Source: JACDAN01 sp963721345 (GTDB lineage: Bacteria; Actinomycetota; Thermoleophilia; Gaiellales; Gaiellaceae). From it: a stretch of 64,000 bases of DNA. A model generated the notes under the pieces. That model was not told where the DNA came from. It saw only the letters and a list, made by a program, of their open reading frames with translations, and ran no database searches. Shown here one piece after another: positions 1-7,901 of the stretch; position 1 is the stretch's first letter, and every line of letters begins with the position of its first letter. The stretch spans positions 2,108,001 to 2,172,000 of the forward strand of contig CAVRIT010000001.1 in the NCBI GenBank assembly GCA_963721345.1. The letters are read 5' to 3'. A program made the translations under genes and the position numbers.

Positions 1-1
1 G

Positions 2-739
2 CTGCCCACGCCGATCTTGGTCCACTGGATGAAGCGCGTCCCGCACGCGACCTACACGAACCTCTACGGCCCGACCGAGGCGACGATCGCCAGCAGCTAC
101 TTCGACGTCCCCGAGGTGCCGGCGAGCGAGACGGAGCCGATCCCGATCGGGATCCCGTGCGAGGACGAGGAGCTCCTCGTCCTCGACGGCGAGCTGAAGC
201 CGGTGCCGCCGGGCGAGATCGGCGACCTCTACATCGCCGGAATCGGGCTCAGCCCCGGCTACTGGCGTGACGAGGAGAAGACGGCGGCAGCGTTCCTCAC
301 GGATCCGCGGGACCCGGAGCAGCGCATCTACAAGACGGGCGATCTCGCGCGGCGCTCCGAGGACGGGATCTTCCACTTCCTCGGCCGCGCGGACTCGCAG
401 ATCAAGAGCCGTGGCTACCGGATCGAGCTGGGGGAGATCGAGACGGCGCTGAGCTCCGTGACGGAGCTCGCGGAGTCAGCGGTCGTCGGGGTCGACGTCG
501 GCGGCTTCGAGGGGACCGCGATCTGCTGTGCCTACGCGCCGGCCGCGGGCACCGACGTTCAGCCGGCCGACGTCCGCAAGCGCCTCCAGGAGCAGCTGCC
601 GACCTACATGCTTCCGACCCGCTGGCACATCCTCGACGTGCTGCCGAAGAACGTGAACGGGAAGATCGACCGGAGAAAGCTGCGCGAGCACTTCGAGCAG
701 GAGGCCGAGGCGGCCGAGCCCGAGCGGCTGGCACGATAG
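2..739 (+). CDS. Amino-acid adenylation (AMP-binding) domain protein, 3' part
   Basis: C-terminal part of an ANL-superfamily adenylation enzyme; the 5' end lies outside the window. Visible core motifs are NLYGPTEATI (A5), YKTGDLAR (A7), the hinge and A8 region FLGRADSQIKSRGYRIELGEIE, cut here as GRADSQIK then SRGYRIELGEIE, and the A10 lysine in NVNGKIDRRKL. These are the standard set of NRPS/DltA-type adenylation domains, which activate an amino or aryl acid with ATP and load it onto a carrier protein. The gene ends 7 bp before a stand-alone carrier protein, the expected partner. No condensation domain is visible. The substrate cannot be predicted because most of the specificity pocket is upstream of the window. 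Confidence 0.9.
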   Translation: MPTPILVHWMKRVPHATYTNLYGPTEATIASSYFDVPEVPASETEPIPIGIPCEDEELLVLDGELKPVPPGEIGDLYIAGIGLSPGYWRDEEKTAAAFLTDPRDPEQRIYKTGDLARRSEDGIFHFLGRADSQIKSRGYRIELGEIETALSSVTELAESAVVGVDVGGFEGTAICCAYAPAAGTDVQPADVRKRLQEQLPTYMLPTRWHILDVLPKNVNGKIDRRKLREHFEQEAEAAEPERLAR

Positions 740-746
740 AGCGCTC

Positions 747-995
747 GTGAGTGCGGCCGAAGTCACCGAGCGCGTCCAGCGCATCTTCGTCGAGGCACTG
801 AACATCCAGGTGCCTTCCGAAGACACCGACCTGATCGAATCGGGCTACATCGACTCGCTCGCGCTCGTCGAGCTGCTCTTCGCCATCGAGCGCGAGTTCT
901 CGGTCTCGGTGCCGCTCGACGAGCTCGACATCGACAACTTCCGCAACCTGCGGCGGATCAGCGAGCTCGTCGCGGCCGCGAACGGGCGTCCCTAG
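747..995 (+). CDS. Stand-alone acyl/peptidyl carrier protein
   Basis: 82-residue carrier protein starting at GTG. The phosphopantetheine site is Ser37 in the segment GYIDSLALVELL, which matches the D-S-L consensus of ACP/PCP/DltC proteins. Length and all-helical composition fit the family. It follows the adenylation gene by 7 bp and ends 2 bp before a tandem-GNAT gene, so it probably carries the acyl or aminoacyl group activated by the upstream enzyme and hands it to a downstream transferase. It is too far from fatty-acid genes to be the housekeeping ACP. It acts in the cytoplasm after 4'-phosphopantetheinylation; no PPTase gene is visible in the window. Confidence 0.9.
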   Translation: MSAAEVTERVQRIFVEALNIQVPSEDTDLIESGYIDSLALVELLFAIEREFSVSVPLDELDIDNFRNLRRISELVAAANGRP

Positions 996-997
996 CG

Positions 998-2104
998 ATG
1001 CCCGAGATCCGCCCGCTCGAGCGGGCCGACCTGCCGCAGGTCGCCAGCCTCTACGAGCACGTCGCGCGCTCCGGCTCCTGGGATGCTCCGCCGGGGCTCG
1101 TCGAGTACTTCGAGGAGACGTTCTTCGACTACCCGTGGGCCGATCCGGAGATCCCGTCGCTGGTCTACGAGGACGACGGGAAGATCTCGGGCTTCCTGGG
1201 CTCCAACGTCCGGCCGTTCGTCTTCGACGGCGCTCCCGTCCGGCTCGCGATCAGCGGACAGCTCGTGACGGATCCAGATGTGCGGACGCGCGCGGCCGGC
1301 GCGTTCCTGCTCAAGCGGTTCCTCGAAGGTCCGCAGGATCTGACGATCACCGACACGGCGTCGGACACGGCTCGCCGGATCTGGGAGGGCCTGGGCGGCG
1401 AGACGATGCACATCGGCTCGATCGGCTGGGCGCGCGTGTTCTCGCCGCTCCGTTCGGTGTGGGACTACAAGACGCGCACCGGTGGCTCGCGGGTCGCACC
1501 CGTCGTGCGGCCCGTCCTCTCTGCGGTCGACGCCGTCGGCTCGCTCGCCGCGCGCCGGGCGCTGCGGGTGAGTGCGCCGTCGGGGAGCACCGAAGTGCTG
1601 ACCCCCGAAGCGCTGCGCGAGCACATCGGGGCCGTCGCCAAGCCGTATCGCCTTCACCCCTCCTACGCCGACTCCGCCGGCACGAAGTGGCTCCTGGAGC
1701 AGGTTGCCCGCGTGACCCAGCGCGGTGAGCTGGTGGCGCGCCTCGTGCGCCACGCGGACGGCCGCCCGCTCGGGTGGTTCGTCTACTACCACCGCTCCGG
1801 CGGCATCGCGCAGGTGCTGGCCGTCGCGGCGGCGGGGAACGCCCTCGGCGAGGTGCTCGACGCGCTGCTCGCCGATGCGCGGGAGCGCGGCGCCGTCGCC
1901 GTGCAGGGGCGCGTCGAGCCGCACCTGCTCGAGCATCTCTCCGGCCGCCGCGCGATCTTCCACAAGAGCGGCTACCTCCCGCTGATCCACTCGCCTCGCC
2001 CCGAGCTCCTCCACGCGATCCACTCCGGGCGTGCGCTCCTGACGCGCCTGGCGGGGGAGTGGTGGATGGGCCACCACCTGCTCTACACCGACGCCGACGA
2101 GTGA
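998..2104 (+). CDS. Tandem GNAT-fold acyltransferase-like protein
   Basis: 368 residues. The N-terminal half (MPEIRPLERADLPQVASLYE, then VYEDDGKISGFLGSN and a strand with QLVTDP) looks like a GNAT acyltransferase lobe. The second half (RLVRHADGRPLGWFVYYH, then AQVLAVAAAGNALGEVLDAL) looks like another, an arrangement used by FemX-like and other transferases that move groups from carrier or tRNA thioesters/esters. The gene directly follows a carrier protein, so transfer of a carrier-bound acyl group onto an amine (for example an amino sugar) is a reasonable inference but not shown. Its stop overlaps the GTG start of the formyltransferase gene (GTGA), implying translational coupling. Confidence 0.65.
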   Translation: MPEIRPLERADLPQVASLYEHVARSGSWDAPPGLVEYFEETFFDYPWADPEIPSLVYEDDGKISGFLGSNVRPFVFDGAPVRLAISGQLVTDPDVRTRAAGAFLLKRFLEGPQDLTITDTASDTARRIWEGLGGETMHIGSIGWARVFSPLRSVWDYKTRTGGSRVAPVVRPVLSAVDAVGSLAARRALRVSAPSGSTEVLTPEALREHIGAVAKPYRLHPSYADSAGTKWLLEQVARVTQRGELVARLVRHADGRPLGWFVYYHRSGGIAQVLAVAAAGNALGEVLDALLADARERGAVAVQGRVEPHLLEHLSGRRAIFHKSGYLPLIHSPRPELLHAIHSGRALLTRLAGEWWMGHHLLYTDADE

Positions 2105-3009
2105 ACGTCCTGCTCGTGGCCGAGGAGTCGGCCGGGATCCAGGTGCTCAGATCCCTCGCGGCAGGGCCGCACACGGTTGTCGCGGCGATGACGGCGCCCC
2201 CGACTCGCGGCGGCGGGACGACCGTCGCGCAGGTGGCCGATCAACTCGGTGTGCCGATCCTCCCGTCGGAGCGCGTGCGGGAGCCCGAGACGGCGTCCTG
2301 GATCGAGGAGCAGGGAGTCGACCTCCTGCTCAACGTGCACTCGCTGTACCTGATCCACGGAGACGTCGTCGCCGCACCGCGAGTCGGCAGCTTCAACCTC
2401 CACCCGGGCCCACTGCCGCAGTACGCGGGCCTGAACGCGCCGAGCTGGGCGATCTACAACGGCGAGGAGCGGCACGCGGTGACAGTCCACTGGATGGAGC
2501 CGGGCGTCGACACCGGCGCCGTCGCGTATGAGACCTGGTTCGATCTGTCGGAATCCGACACGGGACTCTCGGTGAGCGTTCGGTGCGCGCGGGAGGGCGT
2601 GGCGCTGATGGGGCAGCTGCTCGAGGACGCCCCGGACTCGATCCCGGCCCGCCCGCAGGATCTCGCCGAGCGCCGCTACTACCGGCGCGGGGAGGTGCCC
2701 GACGAAGGGCGCATCGCCTGGAGCCGTCCGGCGCGACAGATCGTCGATCTCGTCCGGGCGAGCGACTACTTCCCCTTCCCGTCGCCGTGGGGCATTCCGC
2801 AGGCTGCAATGGGTGATGGCTCGGTGGCGATCCTGAAGGCGTCTCGCACTCGTGACGCAGCGGATAGGCCGCCGGGAACCGTCGGTACCAGGGAAGCCGG
2901 TGGAGTTCGCGTCGCGGCCGCCGACGAGTGGGTACTGGTCGAGCGGGTCCAGCTCGGCGATCGTCCGCAGCCCGCCACCGAGGTTCTCGAACAGGGCACG
3001 CAGCTCTAG
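2101..3009 (+). CDS. Formyltransferase (Fmt/ArnA-like)
   Basis: 302 residues from the GTG at 2101, which overlaps the upstream TGA by four bases. The family signature is clear: FNLHPGPLPQYAGLNAPSWA supplies the Asn and His catalytic residues, and MEPGVDTGAVAY supplies the Asp. The later segment DEGRIAWSRPARQIVDLVRA matches the start of the C-terminal domain of Fmt/ArnA-type 10-formyltetrahydrofolate-dependent enzymes. Methionyl-tRNA formyltransferase is possible. However, the location between an acyl-transfer module and polysaccharide genes, and the N-terminus VNVLLVAEESAGIQ instead of a typical Fmt start, favour formylation of an amino sugar or of the aminoacyl group built by this operon. 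Confidence 0.8.
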   Translation: MNVLLVAEESAGIQVLRSLAAGPHTVVAAMTAPPTRGGGTTVAQVADQLGVPILPSERVREPETASWIEEQGVDLLLNVHSLYLIHGDVVAAPRVGSFNLHPGPLPQYAGLNAPSWAIYNGEERHAVTVHWMEPGVDTGAVAYETWFDLSESDTGLSVSVRCAREGVALMGQLLEDAPDSIPARPQDLAERRYYRRGEVPDEGRIAWSRPARQIVDLVRASDYFPFPSPWGIPQAAMGDGSVAILKASRTRDAADRPPGTVGTREAGGVRVAAADEWVLVERVQLGDRPQPATEVLEQGTQL

Positions 3010-3025
3010 ATGTCCGGCGGAGAGC

Positions 3026-4352
3026 ATGCGCGCGGCGCACGGCTGGCTCCCGCTGGTCGTGCCGGCCGAGGCGCGCCGCTTCCGCACCTCAGACGCCTCG
3101 CTTGCCGCCGCGCTCGCCGACGCGGGAGCGGAGCTCGTCGGCTCGGCGCCGGAGGTGGAGATCGTCCACGCCGCGGAGGACGTCCAGGGCGACGCCGAGC
3201 TGGCGATCGTCTCGATCGCCGGGCCGGAGTCGCGGGCGGGACATCCGGCGATCCGCGCTGCGCGCCGCGCCGGTAGCTCGCTGCGCGCCAAGGCTCAGGC
3301 TGCGACCGCCCACCGGGGTCTTCGCGCCAGGGGCTACTCGAACGTGAAGGTCGTCCACTGGGATCTGCCCGACCGCGTTGCTCTACCGGGGCTGACGAAG
3401 CACGGCCCGCGGCTTCCCCGCTACGCGCTCGTGGCGGGCAGTCGCGCTGGCGGCGCCGCGGCCGGCGGTTCGCGCAGCCCTCGAGGCAGCCGTCGAGCCG
3501 CCGCACCGGGTCGACTGGGCCTCCACGCGGGCCGGCCTCGTCGTGCTTGCGGTGAACGGCAACCTGATGCGCGTGGCGATCGGCCCGACCCGCGCGGAGA
3601 TCGACCACGGCTTCGCGGCGCTCGAGTCGCTGAAGGCGGCATCGCCGCCGCCCGAGATCGCCAACCGGGCTCCGTGGCCCGTCGCGCGCGGCCGTGAAGG
3701 ACTCGCGGACTGGTCGCTCGAGCGCCTGCTGGCGGGTTCGAAGCCCGACCGCGACTTGTCACCGGCGCTCTTCGACGAGTGCCTCGCGTTCCTCGCCGCC
3801 CTGGGGCGGCTCCGCGGAGGCGCAGCGAGCTCGTTCCCGGAGCTCGCGGCGACGATCGAGGAGGTCTGCCGGCCGGAGTCGGTGCCTCAGCTCCGCGCGC
3901 TGACGAGTCGGCTCGAGGACCGGCTCGTCGGCGTTCCTCGCTGCTTCGCCCACGGGGACTTCTTTGCGGGCAACCTGCTGGAGACCGACGGGAGGCTCAC
4001 GGGCGTCGTCGACTGGGACGCGGCTGGACCGGGGCGCCTCCCGCTCGTCGACCTGCTCCATCTCCAGCTGACGCGCTCGGGCGCCTACGCCGACGCCGAC
4101 TGGGCGCGACTCGCCCTCGAACGCCTGCTCCCAGCCGCTCGAGCCGGCGGTGACGAGGCGATCCGCCGCTACTGCGAAGCGGTCGGCCTCACCCCGGACC
4201 CCGCCGTCCTCAAGGCGCTCGTCTTCGCGTACTGGCTCGAGCACGCGGCGTACCAGCTGCGCGCGCACCCCGTCCGCCGCGTCCAGCCGGCGTGGATCGA
4301 GGGGAACGTGGAGCTCGTGCTGCGCTCAGCGTCCGAGGCGCTCGCGGACTGA
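3026..4352 (+). CDS. APH-family small-molecule kinase, interrupted by one frameshift
   Basis: Two overlapping reading frames form one protein of about 441 residues. The N-terminal part starts at ATG 3026, preceded by GGAG, with MRAAHGWLPLVVPAEARR. The C-terminal part contains the phosphotransferase signature CFAHGDFFAGNLL (Brenner motif, HGDxxxxN) and VVDWDAAGPG (metal-binding DWD). Removing one G from the GGG at about 3435-3437 gives continuous sequence RYALVAAVALAAP, and no other stop appears. The fold is that of aminoglycoside phosphotransferase / choline kinase-like enzymes; the substrate could be a sugar or small alcohol. It is last in the operon and overlaps the convergent deacetylase gene by 27 bp. 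Either a recent +1 mutation or a base-calling error. Confidence 0.75.
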
Positions 4353-5063
4353 AGCGAGCAGCGGGCCCAGCTTCGTCGTCTTGAGCGTCGCCCGGCGGAG
4401 GGAGTCCCCGCGGTAGAAGCTCACGCGCGGCAGCGCGTGGTCGTTGTGGATCGACGACCCGGGCCACTGGGCGAACGACGCGGCGTAGCCCGCCCGCCCC
4501 GCGGCGGCCTGAACACGGGCGTCGTGCTCGCCGAACGGATAGGCGAGCAGGCGCGCCGGGCGCCCGAGCTCGTCCTCGATCCGCTCCCGCGACTCGCGGA
4601 GCTCGCGGTCGAGCTCGCCGTCCGTCAGCTGCACCAGGTGCGGGTGTGAGGCCGTGTGTGAGCCGACCTGGACTCCGCGCTCCGCGATCTGGCGCAGGTC
4701 GTCCCAGGTCATCGTCGCGAGCGCCTCAGGCCGGGCCGCCGCGTCGTCCGCGAGCTCCGGGACTGCGAGCGGCCGCCCGTCGTCCGCGTAGCTCGAACAG
4801 GCGAACACGGTGGCCGGGAGCCCGAGCTCCTCCAGCAGTGGCAGCACGTCGAGAACGTCGCGGTAGGCGTCGTCGAAGGTGACGTGGACACCGCGCCGCG
4901 CGCCGTCAGCCAGCTCGGCTGCCGAGACAGGCCGCAGCCCGGCGGCGGCGATGCTTCGAACCTGGCTCCGAAAGGCATCCGGGGTCACCGACAACGCATG
5001 TGGCCAGTCGTTCGAAACGCTGTGGTAGCAGAGGACGAGAAGCCCGACGCGGGGGAGTCGCAT
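4326..5063 (-). CDS. Polysaccharide deacetylase (NodB homology domain)
   Basis: 245 residues from the ATG at 5063 (MRLPRVGLLVLCYHSVS). An upstream in-frame ATG at 5096 would add 11 residues but overlaps the divergent methyltransferase start. Carbohydrate esterase family 4 motifs are present: HVTFDDAYRD (catalytic and metal Asp pair), VGSHTASHPHL (HxxxH metal ligands) and AYPFGEHD. Such enzymes remove acetyl groups from N-acetylated sugars in exopolysaccharide, chitin or peptidoglycan. There is no signal peptide, so it may act on a cytoplasmic or lipid-linked precursor. It is convergent with the APH-like kinase and divergent from the methyltransferase. Confidence 0.9.
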   Translation of the reverse strand: MRLPRVGLLVLCYHSVSNDWPHALSVTPDAFRSQVRSIAAAGLRPVSAAELADGARRGVHVTFDDAYRDVLDVLPLLEELGLPATVFACSSYADDGRPLAVPELADDAAARPEALATMTWDDLRQIAERGVQVGSHTASHPHLVQLTDGELDRELRESRERIEDELGRPARLLAYPFGEHDARVQAAAGRAGYAASFAQWPGSSIHNDHALPRVSFYRGDSLRRATLKTTKLGPLLASVRERLGR

Positions 5064-5094
5064 GCGCGCGAGCGTAGACGGATCCGGTTCTCGC

Positions 5095-5859
5095 ATGCAT
5101 GATCAGAGAGTGGCCTCAGTTGCGGCGCTGAAAGCGGCCGTCCCCGCGCGGTACAAGCACGCAGTCCGGCGGGTGCTGCTTCGTCTGTCCGCGCTCGCCA
5201 GTAGGGGCGAGGGCGTCGAGTGCCCCTGCTGCGGACGAGAGGCCAGACGGTTCGCGCGCTTCCACGGGGAGCACGACCAGTGCGTCGGGTGCGGGTCGCT
5301 GATGCGCCACCGCGCTCTCCTGCTGCTGCTCCGCGACAGGCTGCGGGTGCACGAGCGCCCCGCCCGGGTGATGCACATCGGCCCGGCGCGCGCCGTGGCC
5401 GCGTGGCTCTCGAGCCGGGAGACCCTCGACTACGTGTCGGTCGACCTCGACTCCCCGCTGGCCGACGTGAAGGCCGACGCATGCGACCTCCCCTTCGAGG
5501 ATGCCTCCTTCGACCTAGCGATTTGCGTTCACACCCTCGAGCACATCCCGGACGATCGTCAGGCACTCCGGGAGATCCACCGGGTGCTTCGGCCGGGCGG
5601 GAAAGCGGTCTTCCAGGTCCCGCCCAGCAACCTCGCGGAAACGCTCGAGGACCCCACGGTCACCGATCCGGCCGAGCGCGAGCGTCTCTTCGGCCAGTAC
5701 GACCACGTGCGGCTCTGCGGCGCCGACTACCCGGGCCGGATCGCGGAGGCGGGCTTCGAGGTCGAGCGGCTGGACTTTGTCATGGAGCTTGCGCCCGAAA
5801 CTCGGCGGCGACTCGGGCTTCGCCCCGGCGAGCCGTTCGATCTGTGCGTCAACCAGTGA
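5095..5859 (+). CDS. Class I SAM-dependent methyltransferase with zinc-ribbon-like N-terminus
   Basis: About 254 residues from ATG 5095; the ATG at 5062 is in frame but lies within the divergent gene. The SAM-binding core is seen in VSVDLDSPLADVKADACDL and in FDLAICVHTLEHIPDD, followed by HRVLRPGGKAVFQ, the usual pattern of Methyltransf_11 proteins. Before the core are two Cys pairs, VECPCCGRE and CVGCGSLMRH, resembling a zinc ribbon. Such proteins occur in polysaccharide clusters, where they methylate sugars. The stop overlaps the GTG start of the next glycosyltransferase (GTGA), so the two are probably co-translated. Confidence 0.85.
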   Translation: MHDQRVASVAALKAAVPARYKHAVRRVLLRLSALASRGEGVECPCCGREARRFARFHGEHDQCVGCGSLMRHRALLLLLRDRLRVHERPARVMHIGPARAVAAWLSSRETLDYVSVDLDSPLADVKADACDLPFEDASFDLAICVHTLEHIPDDRQALREIHRVLRPGGKAVFQVPPSNLAETLEDPTVTDPAERERLFGQYDHVRLCGADYPGRIAEAGFEVERLDFVMELAPETRRRLGLRPGEPFDLCVNQ

Positions 5860-6861
5860 CGACCGCGCCGATCCGACGCATCTCCGTGATAGCACCGATG
5901 TGGAACGAGGCGCGGCACGTCGACCAGCTCGTCGCGGACCTCGCCGCGCAGGACTTCGACGGCGAGGTCGAGCTGATCGTCGCGGACGGCCGCTCCACCG
6001 ACGGATCGGTCGAGCTCCTGCAGGCCGCCGCAGAGCGCCATGGCGTCGACCTGAAGGTGGTCGACAACCCGGCCCGCTGGGTCTCGCCCGGGCTGAACGC
6101 ATGCATCCGCGAGGTGACCGGCGACCTGATCGTGCGCGTCGACTGCCACAGCGGCTACCCGTCGGACTACCTCCGGCAGTGCGCGCGGGTCGCCGACGAG
6201 ACGGGCGCCGACAACGTCGGCGGGATCTTCGTCCCGCGCGGGAAGACCAGCGTCGAGCGTGCCGTCGGCGCCGCCATGGACAGCCCGTTCGGCGGGATCC
6301 ACTGGACCCGGCACGCCGACGGGGCGCGGCACGACGTCGACACGGTGCCCTTACGGGGCGTTTCGGCCGAGGGCGTTCGAGATCGCCGGCCTCTTCGACG
6401 AGTCGCTCGTCCGCAACCAGGACGACGAGTTCAATCTCAGGCTGCGTCGTGCCGGAGGGCGGATCGTGCTGGACCCGTCGATCCGGATCTTCTACACGCC
6501 GCGCGGCAGCTTCAGGCGGCTATTTCGGCAGTACTTCGAGTACGGCCTGTGGAAGCCGGCGGTGATGCGCAAGCACGGCAGCGTCGTCAGCCTGCGCAGC
6601 CTCGCGCCGATCCTCTTCCTCGCCTCGATCGTCGTCCTCGCCGTCTTCGCGCCGTTCATCCGCACCGCGCTGTTGGCGCTGGAGCTCGAGCTCGCGCTGT
6701 ACCTGCTCGGTGCGCTGATCTTCGGTGTGCTCGCGCTGCGTGCGAAGCGTGAGCAGCTCAGGATGCTCCCCCGCGTTCTCGCCGCCTTCCTGACGTTCCA
6801 CGTGGCGTACGGCGTCGGCATGACCGCGGGGTTGTTCCGGCGGAACGGAAGGAGCGCGTGA
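5856..6861 (+). CDS. GT2 glycosyltransferase with C-terminal membrane segments, interrupted by one frameshift
   Basis: Starts at GTG 5856 (VTTAPIRRISVIAPMWNEA). The GT-A core includes ELIVADGRSTDGSVELL (nucleotide-sugar-binding DGxSxDGS) and later GLFDESLVRNQDDEFNLRLR (acceptor-side ED-like and Q/R motif). The frame changes at about 6351: removing one T from ccctta restores DTVPYGAFRPRAFEIAGLFD, the same sequence pattern as the intact paralogue directly downstream. The C-terminal part, with LFLASIVVLAVFAPF and similar stretches, makes two or three membrane helices. It resembles ExoA/succinoglycan-type transferases that work on lipid-linked intermediates at the inner membrane face. Its stop overlaps the next gene's GTG. 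Confidence 0.8.
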
Positions 6862-7901
6862 ACACGGCAGACGCTTCCGTGAGGCTTTCCCCCGCGCCCG
6901 GCGACTTCAGTCGCGTCTCGGTCGTCGCGCCGATGTACAACGAGGCAGAGCACATCGAGCACGTCGTCGCGGACATCGCGGCGCAGGACTTCGCCGGCGA
7001 GCTCGAGTTCATCGTCGCCGACGGCGGCTCCACGGACGGCTCGGTCGAGCTCCTCCGCGCAGCCGCGGACCAGCACGGCCTCGAGGTGCGCCTGATCGAC
7101 AATCCCGACCGCTGGGTCTCGCACGGCCTCAACGCCTGCATCCGAGCGGCGACCGGCGAGCTCGTGATCAGGATCGACTGCCACAGCCGCTACCCGCGGA
7201 ACTACGTCCGCGCCTGCGTCCAGGTCGCAGCAGAGACGGGCGCGGACAACGTCGGCGGGGTGATCACGCCGGCCGGCCGGACGCCGACGCAGCGCGCGGT
7301 CGCTTGCGCGATGGACAGCCCCTTCGGCGGTATCGGCTGGTCGCGTCACGCGTCCGACGAGCGCATCGAGGTCGACACCGTCCCCTTCGGGGCGTTCCGG
7401 CGCGATGCATTTCGGCGCTTCGGGCTCTTCGACGAGTCGCTCGTCCGCAACCAGGACGACGAGTTCAACTTTCGACTGCGCCGCGCGGGCGGTCGGATCG
7501 TCCGCGATCCGTCGATTACGCTCGAGTACACGCCGCGCGGGAAGTTCCGGTCGCTCTTCCGCCAGTACTACGAGTACGGCCGCTGGAAGGTGCCCGTGAT
7601 GCTCAAGCACCGCCGGATCGTCAGCCTGCGCAGCCTCGCCCCTCTGGCGTTGCTCGGCTCGTTCGTCGGCCTCACCGCGCTGTCGATCGTGACGCACCAC
7701 GCAGCGGTGGTGTTGCTCCTGGAGCTCCTCGTCTACGCCACCGGAGCGCTCTACTTCGCCGCCCGCGCCGTGAGGGCGCGGGGCGAGGGCTGGCGGTTGC
7801 TGCCACGCGTCGCGGCGGTTTTCCCGACGCTGCACCTCGCCTACGGGCTGGGGATGGCGGCCGGGGTCGTTCGGGCTGGCCTAGGCCGGCTTCGGGCGTA
7901 G
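6858..7901 (+). CDS. GT2 glycosyltransferase with C-terminal membrane segments
   Basis: 347 residues from GTG 6858, overlapping the upstream stop by four bases. This is a tandem paralogue of the preceding gene: FIVADGGSTDGSVELLRAAA, then LIRIDCHSRYP-type DxD region (VIRIDCHSR), then GLFDESLVRNQDDEFNFRLR. C-terminal hydrophobic segments LGSFVGLTALSIV and AAVVLLLELLVYATGALYFA anchor it in the membrane. Catalysis is inverting transfer from a nucleotide sugar to a lipid-linked glycan, typical of exopolysaccharide repeat-unit assembly. The 3' end overlaps the convergent flippase gene by 21 bp. Confidence 0.9.
   Translation: MNTADASVRLSPAPGDFSRVSVVAPMYNEAEHIEHVVADIAAQDFAGELEFIVADGGSTDGSVELLRAAADQHGLEVRLIDNPDRWVSHGLNACIRAATGELVIRIDCHSRYPRNYVRACVQVAAETGADNVGGVITPAGRTPTQRAVACAMDSPFGGIGWSRHASDERIEVDTVPFGAFRRDAFRRFGLFDESLVRNQDDEFNFRLRRAGGRIVRDPSITLEYTPRGKFRSLFRQYYEYGRWKVPVMLKHRRIVSLRSLAPLALLGSFVGLTALSIVTHHAAVVLLLELLVYATGALYFAARAVRARGEGWRLLPRVAAVFPTLHLAYGLGMAAGVVRAGLGRLRA

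Noticed and set aside
2..995. Start of a classical NRPS cluster
   Set aside because: Only an adenylation domain end and a separate carrier protein are present; no condensation, thioesterase or further modules follow, and the context is polysaccharide synthesis. The part upstream of the window cannot be judged.
3010..3276. Open frame starting at ATG 3010 right after the formyltransferase stop
   Set aside because: Arg/Gly-rich translation without family features; the conserved kinase N-terminus is in another frame starting at 3026 with a better ribosome-binding site.
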